Positions 42,262-55,385 of a stretch of 64,000 nt of DNA are shown here, piece by piece (the first letter of the stretch is position 1; each line of letters starts with the position of its first letter). This DNA is from Acestrorhynchus altus (lineage: Eukaryota; Chordata; Actinopteri; Characiformes; Acestrorhynchidae). The stretch covers positions 19,653,192 to 19,717,191 of the forward strand of contig CM067503.1 in NCBI GenBank assembly GCA_034509495.1, in the 5' to 3' direction. A program made the position numbers and the translations under genes. The notes beneath the pieces were generated by a model, which made no database searches, was not told the DNA's origin, and saw nothing but the letters and a program-made list of their open reading frames with translations.

Positions 42262-42512
42262 TGCACATAGATCCAATTTGCTTGCACATTTGCATTTTTT
42301 TACTAAACCATGCACTGAAACACTCACACATTCCCCCATAGTGAATTCACACCCTAGGGGGCAATGAGCACATGCCCAGCGTGGGGGGCAGTCCTATACA
42401 CTGCCCAGGTTACAGCTGGGGAGTCGTATCCTACCAACTCAGAGAATCAAACCAGCAACGTTCCAGTCACAAGGCAGGTTCCCTAACTACCACGCCATGG
42501 CTGCCCACGTAA
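42262..42512 (-). mobile_element. tRNA-derived SINE, family B copy 1
   Basis: Minus-strand head GGCAGCCATGGCGTGGTAGT with a B-box-like GCTGGTTTGATTC, then a body ending GCCCCCTAGGGTGTGAATTC. Same family as 51735-51979 and 58100-58285. Confidence 0.65.
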
Positions 42513-42520
42513 AAGCGATG

Positions 42521-42592
42521 TTCCCTTACCGGGAATCAAATCCAGGCCATGGCAGTGAGATTGCCAAATCCTAACCACTAGACCACCAGGGA
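42521..42592 (-). tRNA. tRNA-Glu (CTC) relic, probable pseudogene
   Basis: A 72-base minus-strand segment reads TCCCTGGTGGTCTAGTGGTT, AGGATTTGGCAATCTCACTG and so on. The anticodon stem TGGCA/TGCCA is perfect around loop ATCTCAC, anticodon CTC (Glu). Defects: the T-loop is TTTGATT instead of TTCGATT, the T-stem has an A-C mismatch, and the acceptor stem has a G-A mismatch. The B box is weakened, so it is likely inactive. It lies 9 bases from a SINE head on the same strand. Confidence 0.6.
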
Positions 42593-45419
42593 ACAATAAA
42601 ATGAAAGCGATTGATTCATTTATACCTGATGTGTGTGGTCATATTTGAGCATGTTGAGTGTTTTCTGGCTGCCAATTTGCCTCAGTCGAGTTACCGAAAG
42701 CATTCAGTAACTGCTGATGCTGAGCTCATGATCGAACTTGTCTACATTTCAAAACAGCACCAGAACCTAATGCTCACATCACAGTGCATCATTAATGCAG
42801 ACGTGATTTAAGCAGGTGTCTTTTGTTTTCTCTTGGGCATTGTATAGATCATTTCAGTTCAGTGTGGGCATAATTGCAATGCCTTTGTCAGCATTGAGTC
42901 TGTCTGTAGGATATAACCAAGTCGATACTTTCAGAAAAATAAATGCCATTTATTTAGCATCCTGTACAGATTTCCCCATAACTGTGATCCTCTTAATTCC
43001 TGGGTTATTTATCAGTTGAGGATTGAAAAATGTTAAATATGTAAGCTTACACTCCAGACTCACGAAAGCAAGTCTACCATTACAGGTGAACTCTGATAAC
43101 ATGACTTTAACATCCTAAGTACTTATCATGACTTGTGTCTGTCTGTCTGTCTGTCCGTCCATCCATCCATTCCTGACATCTACTCAGGTCTTTGTTGCAG
43201 ATTTATGTACCAAAAACCTATTGAAAATTTCTTCCATTCATTTTTATGTGACCATTCTCAAACTTCTTAGAATCAAAGACGCTTATTATTACCAGTTAAT
43301 TTCAAACTGAAATGTCACTTCTGTTCTGTTCTGGCTGTCCTGCATTGTGCCTCCTTCAAAATACAGCATGAGTGGGCAGATCTAAACTGCTAGGATTTGG
43401 AAGATGTATGTAAATGTGGTGGCTTTTGTAACATCACAGAAACAATGACTTCAAAAGTACATGTGGAAACTTGGGCTCTTTTGTGACCACACTTGACAGA
43501 GCTTGCTAGAGAGGTGCATGGTCCGTCTAAGGATGTCAGTTCAAATGCTTGTACTGTTCTTTATTTGAACTGGACATGACAACTGGGTCTCAGTGGTCTA
43601 TGCGGATTTGATCATTCCTCTACATGATATAACCACATGAGGGAGCACTTTGCCTAATAGTGAACCACATCTCGGAACATTTCTTAGTTAATTAAGAAAA
43701 AAAGGGTCTTTAGTAGTAAACAGGTGTGTTCACCACACACAGTATTTCACTCTGCTGATGAACTCATGAAAAGTATTTGTGCAACGTTGTCTCAGTGATT
43801 ACAGATAATTGGTGGCAAACTTATGAGGTTATGGGCTTTGTGTTGAGGGGGTTTGTGTTAGAAAGTCAAACCCCATGTCCACATCTTTTGGAAGGATAAA
43901 CAAGATTCTTAGCTTAGACTTCAGTAAGACATTTCAGAAATATGTGCTTGTGGAACAGCAGTCAAATGACAGGTTTCTCTGACAGAAAACACAACTGGGT
44001 CACAGACTGCCTGAGTGTGGAACATAAACTGTGACCAACTGTACAAATATTAGTTTGGAAGAAACAAATGTTGCCAGATTGTTAAATTGAGGCTGTAGAA
44101 CTCTGATCGGTCCTGCCTCTTAAGTTGACTCAAGCTAAAGCTTTCCCCAGCTAAAATTGAGTTTCTGATTCTTGGTTCTGGTTCTGCCTTGGAATTTGAC
44201 TCCTCCCTGTGTGTGCCTATAGGTCAGTGTCAGTGTGGTATAGAGCAGGTGTTCGATTCACCACAAAACACACTCAACGTATTATGGAAAATTGTTTTTA
44301 ACTTCAATTTCTCAAGTGCTGATGCTGAATATCCTCATAAAACATCTGTAATGAGCATTAAAAATAAACGACACATCTAGTTACAAAATGTGGACTTTAA
44401 TTCTGTCTAAAAGCGGTCTCTGTATGTCCGACCCCATGTCAACAATCCGACTATGTATGCTATCACATCATATCTGATGTATTCTGGGATGTACTTTAAG
44501 AACCTTCTACTTCTCTGGTTCAATTGTCTGCATCGATTCGACTGCATTGTCCCAAACTGATAATGTTTATTTTGCATTGCGGTACTTATTCGGCTTAATT
44601 ATTATCTGTGCATTCTAATAATTTTTATATACTATATACTTTGATCATGATTAATCTTTTGTATTACATTTTTTTTCACATAGACTTTTATGATTTAAAG
44701 TGCCATTATCAACCCAAAATGGACCACTGCCTCCCCTTGAAGATGGTACTGTACTTCACAAGAGTGCTTCATGGCTCACTGGTGGTCCTGGCCCACAGGT
44801 TGAGAAACCCTGGTATAGAGGTAGTGGATTTCTGATAAACAGCTGAACTCAATCACAGTTGAGAATGTGACAAAGATTATGAATGTATCATTTTTGGCAG
44901 GCATTCATGCATTCAGAGTAAATACTTCTCAAGAGTCTTGTTGTAAAGTTGTTCTAGTATTAGTTCTAGTATTAGATGACAACACACTGGAGTTAAACAG
45001 ATCCTCAATGCCTGTCATCATGCAGACACACTCAAAGAGCAAACATGATATTGCATGGTACAACCCAAACAGTGATGCCCAGAGTTTGAGAGTTTGTGCA
45101 CCGTTTAGAATGTTCTATATCTCTGCATTAATCTGACTTTATCTGAGCCTTAAATGTAGACGAAGAGAACCGAATCAAACAAATACAAACCAAACATCTT
45201 ACACTTGTATGTTTATTTTTTGAGGAAGATGATCTAGTATTAGAATGAGCAGATCATTTGAAACACCGTACAAACATCTGAGGGTGAACATCTAACCTTC
45301 AATGGGAGGATGTGTGAACATGCGGGCACCCCATTTTATTTAAAGAATTTTTAAGTAACTGATATTCACAACATGTTTGTGGAACTGTATCGTGGTAGGA
45401 ACAAAAGAGATTTCTGAGT

Positions 45420-46440
45420 AGCTCAGGAAAATGGCTGTTGATGCTGATCAGACTGGAAAAGGATATAAAACCATCTCTAAAGGGATTGACTCCATCAGTC
45501 TACAGTTTGTGTACAAATGGGGGAATTCAAAGCTATTATTACCCTCCCCATAAGTGGTTGACCAAGAAAGATTGCATAAAAACAAGGTGTGTAATAATCC
45601 AGATGGTCTCAAAGGACCTCTGTGAGCAATTAAAGGTCTTTCTCACATTGAGTCCACCATCAGGAAAACACTGAACAACACTGAAAAACACTGATGTACA
45701 TGACAGGACTGCAGGAAAAAGGTAGCTACTCTCCAAAAAGATCACATGGACAAGCCAGAGGGCTGTTGGAACAACGTTTTGTCAATGGATGAGACCTAAA
45801 TAGATATTTTGGTCTAAATGAGAGGTGCTAGGTTTGGTGAAAGGAAAACACTGCATCCTGTGCCATCTGTGAAAAATGGTGGTGATATTGTGTGGGCCTG
45901 GTTTGGGCCTGTTTTGCTGCATCTTGGCCGGTTTGCCATCACTGATGAAACAATGAATTTCCAAATTATATCAGCAAATTCTAAATGAAAATATCAGGAT
46001 ATTTGTCTGTGAGCTGAATCTAAAAAGAACGTAAGACATACAGCAAGACAACAACCCTAAGCACAAGTTGTTCTACCAAAGAATGGTTAAAGAAGGACAA
46101 AGTTAATCTTTTGGAATGGCCCAGTCAGTGTCTTGACTTTAATCCAATAGAAATCTGGAAGGACCTGAAGGCCTCATGGGGACGATGAGGCTGCAGCATC
46201 ACAGGAAAATAAAGTGCTGAAAAACTAGATTAAAGACATAATTTTAGCTGAATAATGTGCTCCTTTTACAGTGAGTTCAAACACGTTCTCAATGATAAGC
46301 CCAGCTGTCAACCACTGGAACTCATTGATAACCTATGATGCTGCGAAATGCAACTAATTCTCTGGGAGCTAACCTTTTGCATGTGTGTCAGTTTAATAGT
46401 GTGAACTGTTCAGACAAATGTCAGATAGAGAAAATTAAAA
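45420..46440 (+). mobile_element. Tc1-like transposon relic in atp8a2 intron 1
   Basis: Fragments in shifting frames: DQTGKGYKTISKGL (DNA-binding region), GGDIVWAWFGPVLLHLGRF, a QQDNNPKHKL-type motif near 46050 and EWPSQCLDFNPIEIWKDLKA near 46112-46170, the usual Tc1 catalytic order. Full of stops and indels; inactive. Confidence 0.75.
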
Positions 46441-47351
46441 AGATGGTGTGAACAGCCTTAAAAAAGACAGAAAATTGCTTTACTACGCTTTACACTTTAC
46501 TTAGTGTGAACATAGCCTATGTCTCACTGTCCCAATCACTGGGATTTTATTAATGATTTGCAGACATCAGGGAGCAGTTACCAATATGTAGGAGAATCCT
46601 GCAACTCACAGGCAGTGGCATAGATTTAGTTTATCTTTGAGGGGGGCATTAGAAAAAGTAAAGTTCTACTGCATTTTCCATGAGAATTTTGTACACAGGA
46701 ACATAAACATGATGGAACAGGCAGCTTTAAAAATCAATGAAAAGAATTTTCCTATTGGTTTAGTTCATGTCATGGTCATACTAAGTACAATTTATCAAAA
46801 CATATTATTTATGTAAATTAATATTAACCAATTATGTTATTATGCTTTCACCTTCCCCTTGCATCACACCACCTATCATGGGAAAACGCACTAGCTCAGA
46901 CCCTCAGAGCTCAGAGCTTTTTTATTACCACTGAATAAATAAAAAATATGTTTGATCACAATCAAAAATCACAATTTTCTATCTATGAGGTGCTCCACCA
47001 TTTGCATTGTCATTGTGGGACAAAATTGTTTATCAGTGCAATACCTGTATGGGTAGCTGTATGGTACTCATACTGCATACTAAATACCAGCATCCCACTA
47101 TATCATTAGGATATAGTGTTCAGTAAAGGAGTAGGAGTAACTGCTATGTTGTATAGACACATATACTCATCCCACTACTATAGCCATATGCTCAATTACT
47201 AATATGCTCATATACTCACATATTCTATTCTATTATTCTACATACTATTATGATTGTTTACTTATATATTGCTTTACTCATAGAACTCCAGCTGTATGGC
47301 TTCACTGACTTGCTGTCTTGTGTGTTGTTCTCTCCTGCGGGCTCCTCCAGA

Positions 47352-47452
47352 GCAGTTAGTGTTGACCCCTCTTAGCCAGGAGTCACCCTGCCGGCAGGAC
47401 CAGCCCATGAGCTCCAACATGTGCTCCCGCCTGGCAGACAGGTTTGAGAAAA
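47352..47452 (+). other. possible unrecognised exon inside atp8a2 intron 1
   Basis: GC-richer than its surroundings, preceded by CTCCTCCAG and followed by AAAA|GTGAGT. One open frame reads EQLVLTPLSQESPCRQDQPM then SSNMCSRLADRFEK. I do not recognise the peptide and it does not match ATP8A2. It could be a noncoding exon, an alternative exon or chance. Confidence 0.25.
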
Positions 47453-47972
47453 GTGAGTCCCCCTCCCCACTCCTTTGCCCCGATGTAGGCTGCTGCCCGG
47501 ACACCCCACCCTGTTCTGCCGCTGCTGCTTGGAGACTTTTGGGTGCATGAAGCCGTCCCCCTTTACTACTTGAATAATCTGCATCTCTTGCCCACAGTGG
47601 CACACTGCATGGACATAGATAAGCTAAAGGGATCATTTGGCCAAAAATCAAATGTACATAAATTATCCCAAATGTATCCAGTCAGCCAAAAGCGAGTTTG
47701 CTTCTTTAGTTTTGCACTCAAAAGGCATGTAAAGGCTAGCATCTAGAAAACGACATGACTTGATCATCACAAACCATAAACAGATCTCAAAAAAGATTTA
47801 CCTATTTGATTTCTCAAACTCAACCATAACAATATGACCGCTTCATTGTTTCTAATCTCACTGTCTATTTATTCAGCTCCACTTACCATATAGAAGTACT
47901 TTATAGTTCTAGAATTACAGACTGTAGTCTGTCATATTTTTCTCTGCATACTTCGTTAGGTTCATGTTACTC

Positions 47973-48431
47973 TGTTCATCAATGGTCAGGACCACTGCAC
48001 TGGTATTATGTGGGTGGTGGGTCATTCTCAGCTCTGCAGGGACCCTGACATGGTGGTGGTGTTGGTGTGTTACACTGATAAAAGTTGATCAGACACAGAA
48101 GTGCTGCTGGAGTGTTTAAACACTGTGTTCACTAACTGTGCACGCCTGCCTAGTTGCTTCGGCTTCTGGATGTAAAGTCAGAGACAGAAGCTCATCTGTT
48201 TCTGCAGTTTGTGTTGGTCATTTGGCTCGTCATCAGTGCTCACAGGATGCTGCCCACAGGACGATGGATATTTCTGGTTTTCAGTCCAGCAGTACTGATC
48301 CACTCGTACTAGTGCAACACACAGTAACACACCACCACCATGTCAGGGTCACTGCATTGTTGAGAATGAACCACCACGCATATAATACCTGCTCTACAGT
48401 GGACCTGTGGTGTCCTGACCATTGATGAACA
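47973..48431. mobile_element. long-terminal-inverted-repeat MITE
   Basis: The outer 20 bases TGTTCATCAATGGTCAGGAC (47973-47992) are a perfect inverted match to 48412-48431. Imperfect arms of about 95 bases extend to GACATGGTGGTGGTGTG. About 460 bases, noncoding, and an abundant otophysan-type repeat. Confidence 0.75.
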
Positions 48432-51400
48432 TTGAAATATGTCTAATGAGGTATGCAGACAAACCAATTGACTACAGTTTGTACAGTCTTTGTGCTGTTT
48501 CATTAATAACACTGTGTTATACAGTGTCAAAAACCACACTCTTCTTTAATGGAAGTGTGTGTCTGGTTATTTATGCAATGTGCATGATGCTAACTTGGCA
48601 GCTATGTTGCTTCTATTACTTAGTTGCAATGTTACCCTTGTGGCTTCAGGGCAGAACTGAAGAAGCGAACTTCAGACATGTATACATGTTTTGGCTGACT
48701 GGCAACTGTGCATATTTGTTTTTTTGCCAAACCTCTGCTGTAACGGAAAACTTCTAACTTACACACAGGTCCACTCTACTCACAAACTCTAACTGCCCTG
48801 GGCATTTTGTGCCATTACATATACTGACCTACACACATAAACAGCATGCATGAGGGGAAGCACCAAATGCATGCAGCCATTATAAAACAACCAGCTCTTT
48901 TCTTTGTGTTTCAGTGTGTATGTTAGAAATGAAGGCCCTAGCTTTTGAGAGAGTTGAATGGCTGTTAGGGGTGTGGATCTCTGTCCTTGCAATGATGTGA
49001 TTTGATTATGTATAGTGATACTTTAGGTAATGATTCAGACTCCAATTTCACAAAGACTCAATTTGATTAAGCACTGAATTCTCAGTTGTTACTGTTACGA
49101 ACACAGAAGAGGAGTAAAGAATACTAGGTTAAATATTGTTGTACTCAATTGTAATGTTTCCAAACCAATACAGTTGAATTGCCACCTTGCAGCATTTTGA
49201 CACCCCTAACGCCACTGGCTGGTGGGTGGTGCATGAAGGGCCTCGTGGCTGGCTTGCTGAGGCCTGTGAGTGTATAGCTGCTATTTGCGGGATTAGCCCG
49301 GGTCAGGATTAGATCCAGGTGAAGTTGCCGAGCTGACAGGGTGAGGATTACATGGGCCTTGCTCACTCTGCGTGTGCTAGAGTCTTTCGCTCCTCCTTTG
49401 CCCTCTCCATCTCCACGGCGACCTGGCCCGGGATACCCCGGGGTCCGCACAGCAACTGAGAGCCAGCTACCACCTTGGAAAAGGAAGATTCATGGCACGG
49501 AGAGGGCGGGCTCGGGTCAGACGGCAGTCCGTAGGTAACTGCTTCCTGCTCTAGTGTAGAGTGACCACACAGCGAAGGGAATTACAGTCGGGGAACATGA
49601 CAGATCAGCAGGACATGAACGTTTCCACTGACTGAACAGTTTGAGCGTCACTGTCTTTTTGTTCTGTTCTTTGCATCCTGATTTCTACTGGTTAAGTTGT
49701 TGAATAACCACGGAAGTTGTCTGATTAGGTTCAGTAGTTTGATTTTTTAGTTTTACTCTGGAGCTACAGGCTTATATAATAGAAGAAATTATTGAAAACA
49801 GGTGACTCAGACTTCCATTGCTTTTAAGCTTCATTAGTCTGGAGCAGAACTAAACAAGCAAACTTTGCACATTAATATATCTTAGCTAATCAGCTACATT
49901 TGGGGTAACGGGAAAACTGCATCAGTTGCATTTTTACTGAACTATTCCTTTAAGAAATATTTATAATATTCAGTAATCAGCTATATTCCTCTATCAGCTA
50001 AATATGTACGAATACAGAAGAGTTTTTAGAACATGCAGTACTCTGCCTTTCAAATGTTTGGAGTTACTTGTACTTTTTCATTTGATATTGCTGATATTGA
50101 TATTGCTTTTTAATCAATAATATCTTCAATTTTATTCACAGCACATAGAATAATTTTCTATCAGGTTTTCTGTCTTGAGATTTGGTCCCCACTTTTGAAT
50201 TGCAAGATTCTTTTGGCAATTAAGTTATAATGATCTGCTTGATACATGATGTTCTACAGTTTTCTCAGGCATTGTAAAATAGTCTGTTTGTTCTTGTTGT
50301 TTATACTGTTTATATTCATCATTCCAGAGACATCTACCATTTTTTCCATAGTTCCCTGCACATTATATGAAACTTGTAAAGATGAACAGAAGTATGTTTG
50401 ATGAATTTCATTTTGTATCCTTATCTGCAACCAAATACATTGATTCTGTTTGTTGGAGTGAGTTTTCAGTAGTTGTCTCTATAAGTGATTTAAAATCTAA
50501 TCAGGCCACATTTTGATAAACAGTACTAAACATGTAAATGTGTATTAACCTCACAATGATTCGATTCAGTGCAGATTCATTGAAACCTCAAAAACATTGC
50601 ATTGCTTTCACACATTATAGTATTATCTGTCATTTTATTCTAACTATACATCTTTTTAAATCAATTAGTTATTAAAGCTACTTTGAAGCTAAATGTCTCA
50701 AGGATTAGCTGTTTTTCAAGCCAGAAAATGCACATTTTAGATGACAGTGTATGAGTCACTGTACAAGTTGTTTTGTGGCTGGGCTAGTTTAGCCTGGTCT
50801 TCCTCTCTTGCTATGTGTTCCTCTTGCAGGGCTGCTGAAGCTTAAATCCTAAACTAATATTCAGATTGGTATGATTTCAGCCAGCCTAATTAGCAGCACT
50901 GATAATGTCTGAGCGCTCTCAAGTGATGCCGCTTCCTAAATGAAATAAGTGCAGCGCGGAGAAAGAACGAGTGCGCCATTACCCAGGCCCTGTCTGAATG
51001 AATAATGCAGGCCAGCTCCATTCATTATTCAAAGGCATGTCCTGCTTTTTGGTAGAGAAAATTGGGCCAGGGGCCAAGCTGTGACCTGGCTGACCTTACA
51101 TATTGCTATAGATCATGCGCAGTGTCCAGGTCGAGTGGAAGACCAGTGGAGGGTATGTTCTGTGTGTGCAGTCGGAAATGCTCCGAGTTTGATCTTTGTG
51201 TGGTTTCTGTTTCTGTAAAATCCCCTCAGGGTCATGTCGGGCATCGACCAGGTTAATGTATTCAAGGAGCGCTTAAATATTTTATGATGCATTATAGGTT
51301 GTAATTATACACTGCATTCATGATACAGTATTTTTTTGTTTTTTTAGAGGCTAAATGTGACGTTTTCAACACCAAATAAAGTCCTTTTTATAGCAGAGAA

Positions 51401-51734
51401 GGAAGTTAAATGAACACAAAATATTAAAAGTTGCTGCATTATTCATTAAGGGATGTGTAAGCAAACTCATTCAGAGTGAGCTTGGTGTGAAGGGGTTCAC
51501 TGTCTAGAAAGTTTCTGTGCAGTGTTGGTAAATGGAATTAGCAGTCAGCCTGACAGCAGCAAAAATCTAGCCCAAAATTGACTGAACCTACACATCCTCT
51601 GAGTTTTATGTGCAATGTTAATCACACTAAAATAGTAGTAAAAATCAACACCACAAATGATTGTAAATCCACTGTAAGCAATATCTGTGATGTAAAGTAA
51701 CTGTACTCATTAAGTAAATATGCACATAGATCCA

Positions 51735-51979
51735 CTGTTCTTTCTGTCCTTCACAATGAACCCATCTACACAGTGAAAGCCAGACATACACACTAGTGAA
51801 TTCACCCACTAGGGGGCAGTGAGCACATGTACTTAGAATGGTGGGCATCCAGGGGAGCAATTGGCGAGTTAAGCGCCTTCCTCAAGGGCACTTCAGCCAT
51901 GTCCTGCCAGTTCAGGGAATCAAACCAGCTAACTTCCTGTCATAAGGCTAGTTCCCCACTACCCTGCCACAGCTGCCCT
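51735..51979 (-). mobile_element. tRNA-derived SINE, family B copy 2
   Basis: Minus-strand head GGGCAGCTGTGGCAGGGTAG, then AGCTGGTTTGATTCCCTGAA, then GAAGTGCCCTTGAGGAAGGC and GCTCACTGCCCCCTAGTGGG. The last segment forms a CTCF-like motif (51805-51820). Confidence 0.7.
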
Positions 51980-53059
51980 TCAAACCCACTGGCAAACCCA
52001 CTGACGTCAGAAAAAAGTGTTTTGTACTACTTATTTTTTCAACCAATCCAACAATTTATGTCCATGTTATTTTTTACCACTTACCCATGAGGTGTATGTG
52101 TGCGTGCTGTCTCATGGGACTTCACACAATAGCACCAAAATAAACTTTAGTGTTTTGCGACCCTTCAGATTTCTCCCCTTCTCTGTTTTTTGCAGACACC
52201 TTTTTAGTAACGACATTTGCTTTTTCTAAAAAGAGAGGTTAATGTTGCGTATTGTGTGTATAAGTGTCTGCTAGCTTACTTAAGGGATACGCTGCCAAAT
52301 AATTAGTCATGTCGGGTATGCATACTAAAGGTTTTCGAGTTCAATTTATATTAGTGTACAACTAGAAACTTAATTCATTTTTATAGACAGGTGAATATGT
52401 TTAAAGTAGCTTTTTAAAAGGTGGGCTTAAACACTACAGCACCAAAGCATGCTAACTACAGACAAGACAAGCTCACATGAGAATAACATGGTTATTAGTA
52501 ATAATAATTTGCATGATGCTTACACATTATATTTAGGCTCAGTGCATGATTTTGTAACTTGTAAAATGTGTATCACAAGTGAGTTATTGACCTAGTTTAC
52601 ATAAATTTTGAACTGCATTATGTTTAAAGCTCTTACATTAGCATCAGCTAATGTGTTGCATTTGTTTTCAGTGAGAAAAGGATTTTTCCCCTTTACCGTG
52701 AGGGCACAATAATACATATGTCTGAGCTGCTAAAACAAATAGAAATAAGAAGTGGACAGAAAATCTTTGAGGGAGAGAGTGAAGGCCAAGATTAGAGTAG
52801 AGGCTCATGAGAGATACGAGACATTTGTTTATGAGCTGTTCTGCATTATTATATTTTTTATTATTTTTTTATACTAAGAGTTATTGGTTCAGGTGCTGGA
52901 AGAGAGAACAAGCATTCGTAAAGTCATAGGGAGCATTTTTCTGCTTTTTAGATTTTCAACATGTTAATGAATATGCTTGTTGTTGAAAATGAGTTACACA
53001 AATAGTTGCACCTACTAGTGTTCAGTGTGAGATTTCAGTGCTATTCAGAAGGAAGATAA

Positions 53060-53480
53060 ATGGTACCAGGGACATTATTAAAGGTTTAGACAGAAGTAGT
53101 GTCTCTCAGTTTGGCTTTAGGTAAAATGCAGCATGGCGGATGTCTCAGAATGGAGTTGTAGCGGTTCCTAATGGTGTCCAGCAATAATCCATCCCATGCA
53201 ATTTGAATATTCTCACCTAGTTCCCGCAGATTTTGTGGTAAGGATGAAGTGCTGATAAAGTCTCCAACAGTATCCCGTAATTTAAAGCCGGGGGTTCTGG
53301 GGATGTGACTGCATGGCAATACCTGTGTCTTCAAAGTAAGCTTTCGAGTTAGCAGCAGTATGCAAAAGAGCATAGGCCTGTTGGAACAGTGCAGTGGAGT
53401 ATGCATTCAGAAAAGGTCCAATGGTCGCAGGACCTCGGTCTGGACAGTATATGGTCATTTCTGTTACAATCTTCAAATAA
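53060..53480 (-). mobile_element. Tc1/mariner transposase C-terminal fragment
   Basis: On the minus strand PQNLRELGENIQIAWDGLLL followed by DTIRNRYNSILRH matches the C-terminal end of Tc1/mariner transposases (usually ...IRNLYNSMPRR). Upstream landmarks are only partly readable. Inactive remnant. Confidence 0.55.
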
Positions 53481-55069
53481 AACATAGAAAGTATTTGTCC
53501 AAACTACAAATATCTATGATTAATGTAGGCTACCTAAAATGTCCATTAGCACCAGAATTAGCTTCATACTAACATATTATTAGAAATCCCATAGGATAGC
53601 GGTAATCACAAGTAAGGTGCTTTTCTTTTGATATTTATGACCCAAACAGCAGGCCTGGCCTTGAGTCTGGAGCCTCTGACTAATACTGTTTTTATAACTA
53701 GAAATTCAACTCATCAGTGAACAGTGCTGTCACTGAAAGATCTGCTCTTATGTAAGGATGTTAAAAGGCTGCATTGTAACGCTGCTGATGAAGTGGCTGC
53801 TTCTGTTTGTTTTTCAGCTGCAGTGCATGCTGGGAGGTCCAAGGTCACACCTTTATTTATCAGGTGTTAAAAGTCAGCCATTTACCACTAGGCTATTCAG
53901 TTGTTTAGTGTACATTTAGGGATGTAACAAGACACTCACCCTATGCTTCAATTCATTCTGGCTTCATTATTTGTTATTTATTGCTTGTTTATTTAAAAAA
54001 ATCAACATACATTAACATTAAAAATTAAGAACACTTTGACATGTGGTGTATTACACTATATTATCAGCATATTTCTGTATGTAATCAGAACATATTAGAA
54101 TTGTTTGTATAAAATAGGCGCAAGCCTAAGACAATATTAGGATATAATTAGGAATATATAGGTATAATTAGGAAAATTTGCAGCGCCAACTTCTCTCTGC
54201 TTTGGCATTGTCCTGTAACTGAATGTGTTGATAAGTTGCTGAACCCTCACCTCTGTGTCATTAGTCACTCATTAATGTCACGGTGCCTCGTCATCGATGA
54301 GTTACTGTAAATTATTGATCCGTCTCTCAACAAATTGGAGTCGTCTACAGGAGCCGTTGCTATTGATTCCTTACAGAGGGGTCCAGGAGGAGCGTGAGGG
54401 GAGAAAAAGAAAGGCATAATGGGCGATATATACCAGAGGAGGACAGGAGGTAATAAACACTGCTCTTTTACCGTGTTTCAGATGAGGCACATTTTCTTTA
54501 GACCTGTATCTCACATCACCTGTCCTGGGTAGATGGCCTGTTCCAGCCATGTGACTCGGTCACCCTGATATATCAGTTGTGAAGTGGACTATGTAGGAAA
54601 TGTGGACATTCCAAACCATGGGGGATGAAAGTGTTCAGTTCAAAGGAAACTTCAAATTGTATAGGTAGTGAGTAATGGTTTGTCACTACACAGGGAGTTA
54701 ACAATAAAATTCACCCATCAGTCATCATGTTTTGGGGTTAACAGCTGGCACTGTATGAGAAATAAAACAAAATGTGAACATTTGTTGTGCATCCGTAAAT
54801 ATTATTTCCATATTACTGCATTTCCATATTACATATATGATTCATGGCTGGAGTTTTTTAGTTACTTTAGAAAGGAAAAGAGTGGTCAAATATTGGTTTG
54901 AAAGTCACACGCTGTCTTTTAAATGATGGCATTGCAGGAATTTCTAAATGATAGTCTTTAACCAACTGAAGTTCCCTTAGCTGATATCAAGTGATTTGTG
55001 TAGGGAATATAATGGGAGCTGTTTACAGGCCCTGTGGAACGGAATAAAGTGATAATGGTTCGATTCTGT

Positions 55070-55385
55070 TGTCTAGTAAACAAAACAGTGAAGTTCAGTT
55101 CTGTAATAAACAATTTACTGCATTATTAAATCTCAAATTTCATTATGATTTGATAGGAATTTTTTACTTTTTAATAGTTTGATATTAAATCTTCAAAGTT
55201 TATCATAATTGAATTCTTTAGAAAATGATTTGGTGTGTCATGAAACCTCAGATTTCACAATAATTTGATTCAGTTCTTTACAAGAGGATTTAGTGCATCA
55301 TAAAATATTCCATTTGACAAGTTCAGTGCATTATGACCTCATATTTCAGTGTATTATGAAATGATTTGATTCAGTATGCTTCACT
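55070..55385. repeat. degenerate AT-rich minisatellite
   Basis: About four or five degenerate copies of an approximately 70-90 base unit with the recurring phrases GTGCATCATGAAACCTCA, ATTTCACAATAATTTGATTC and AGTTCTTTA. A related single unit is at 50552-50650. Confidence 0.6.

Noticed and set aside
47274..47651. 125-codon minus-strand frame
   Set aside because: No recognised domain; the plus-strand splice signals explain the region at least as well.
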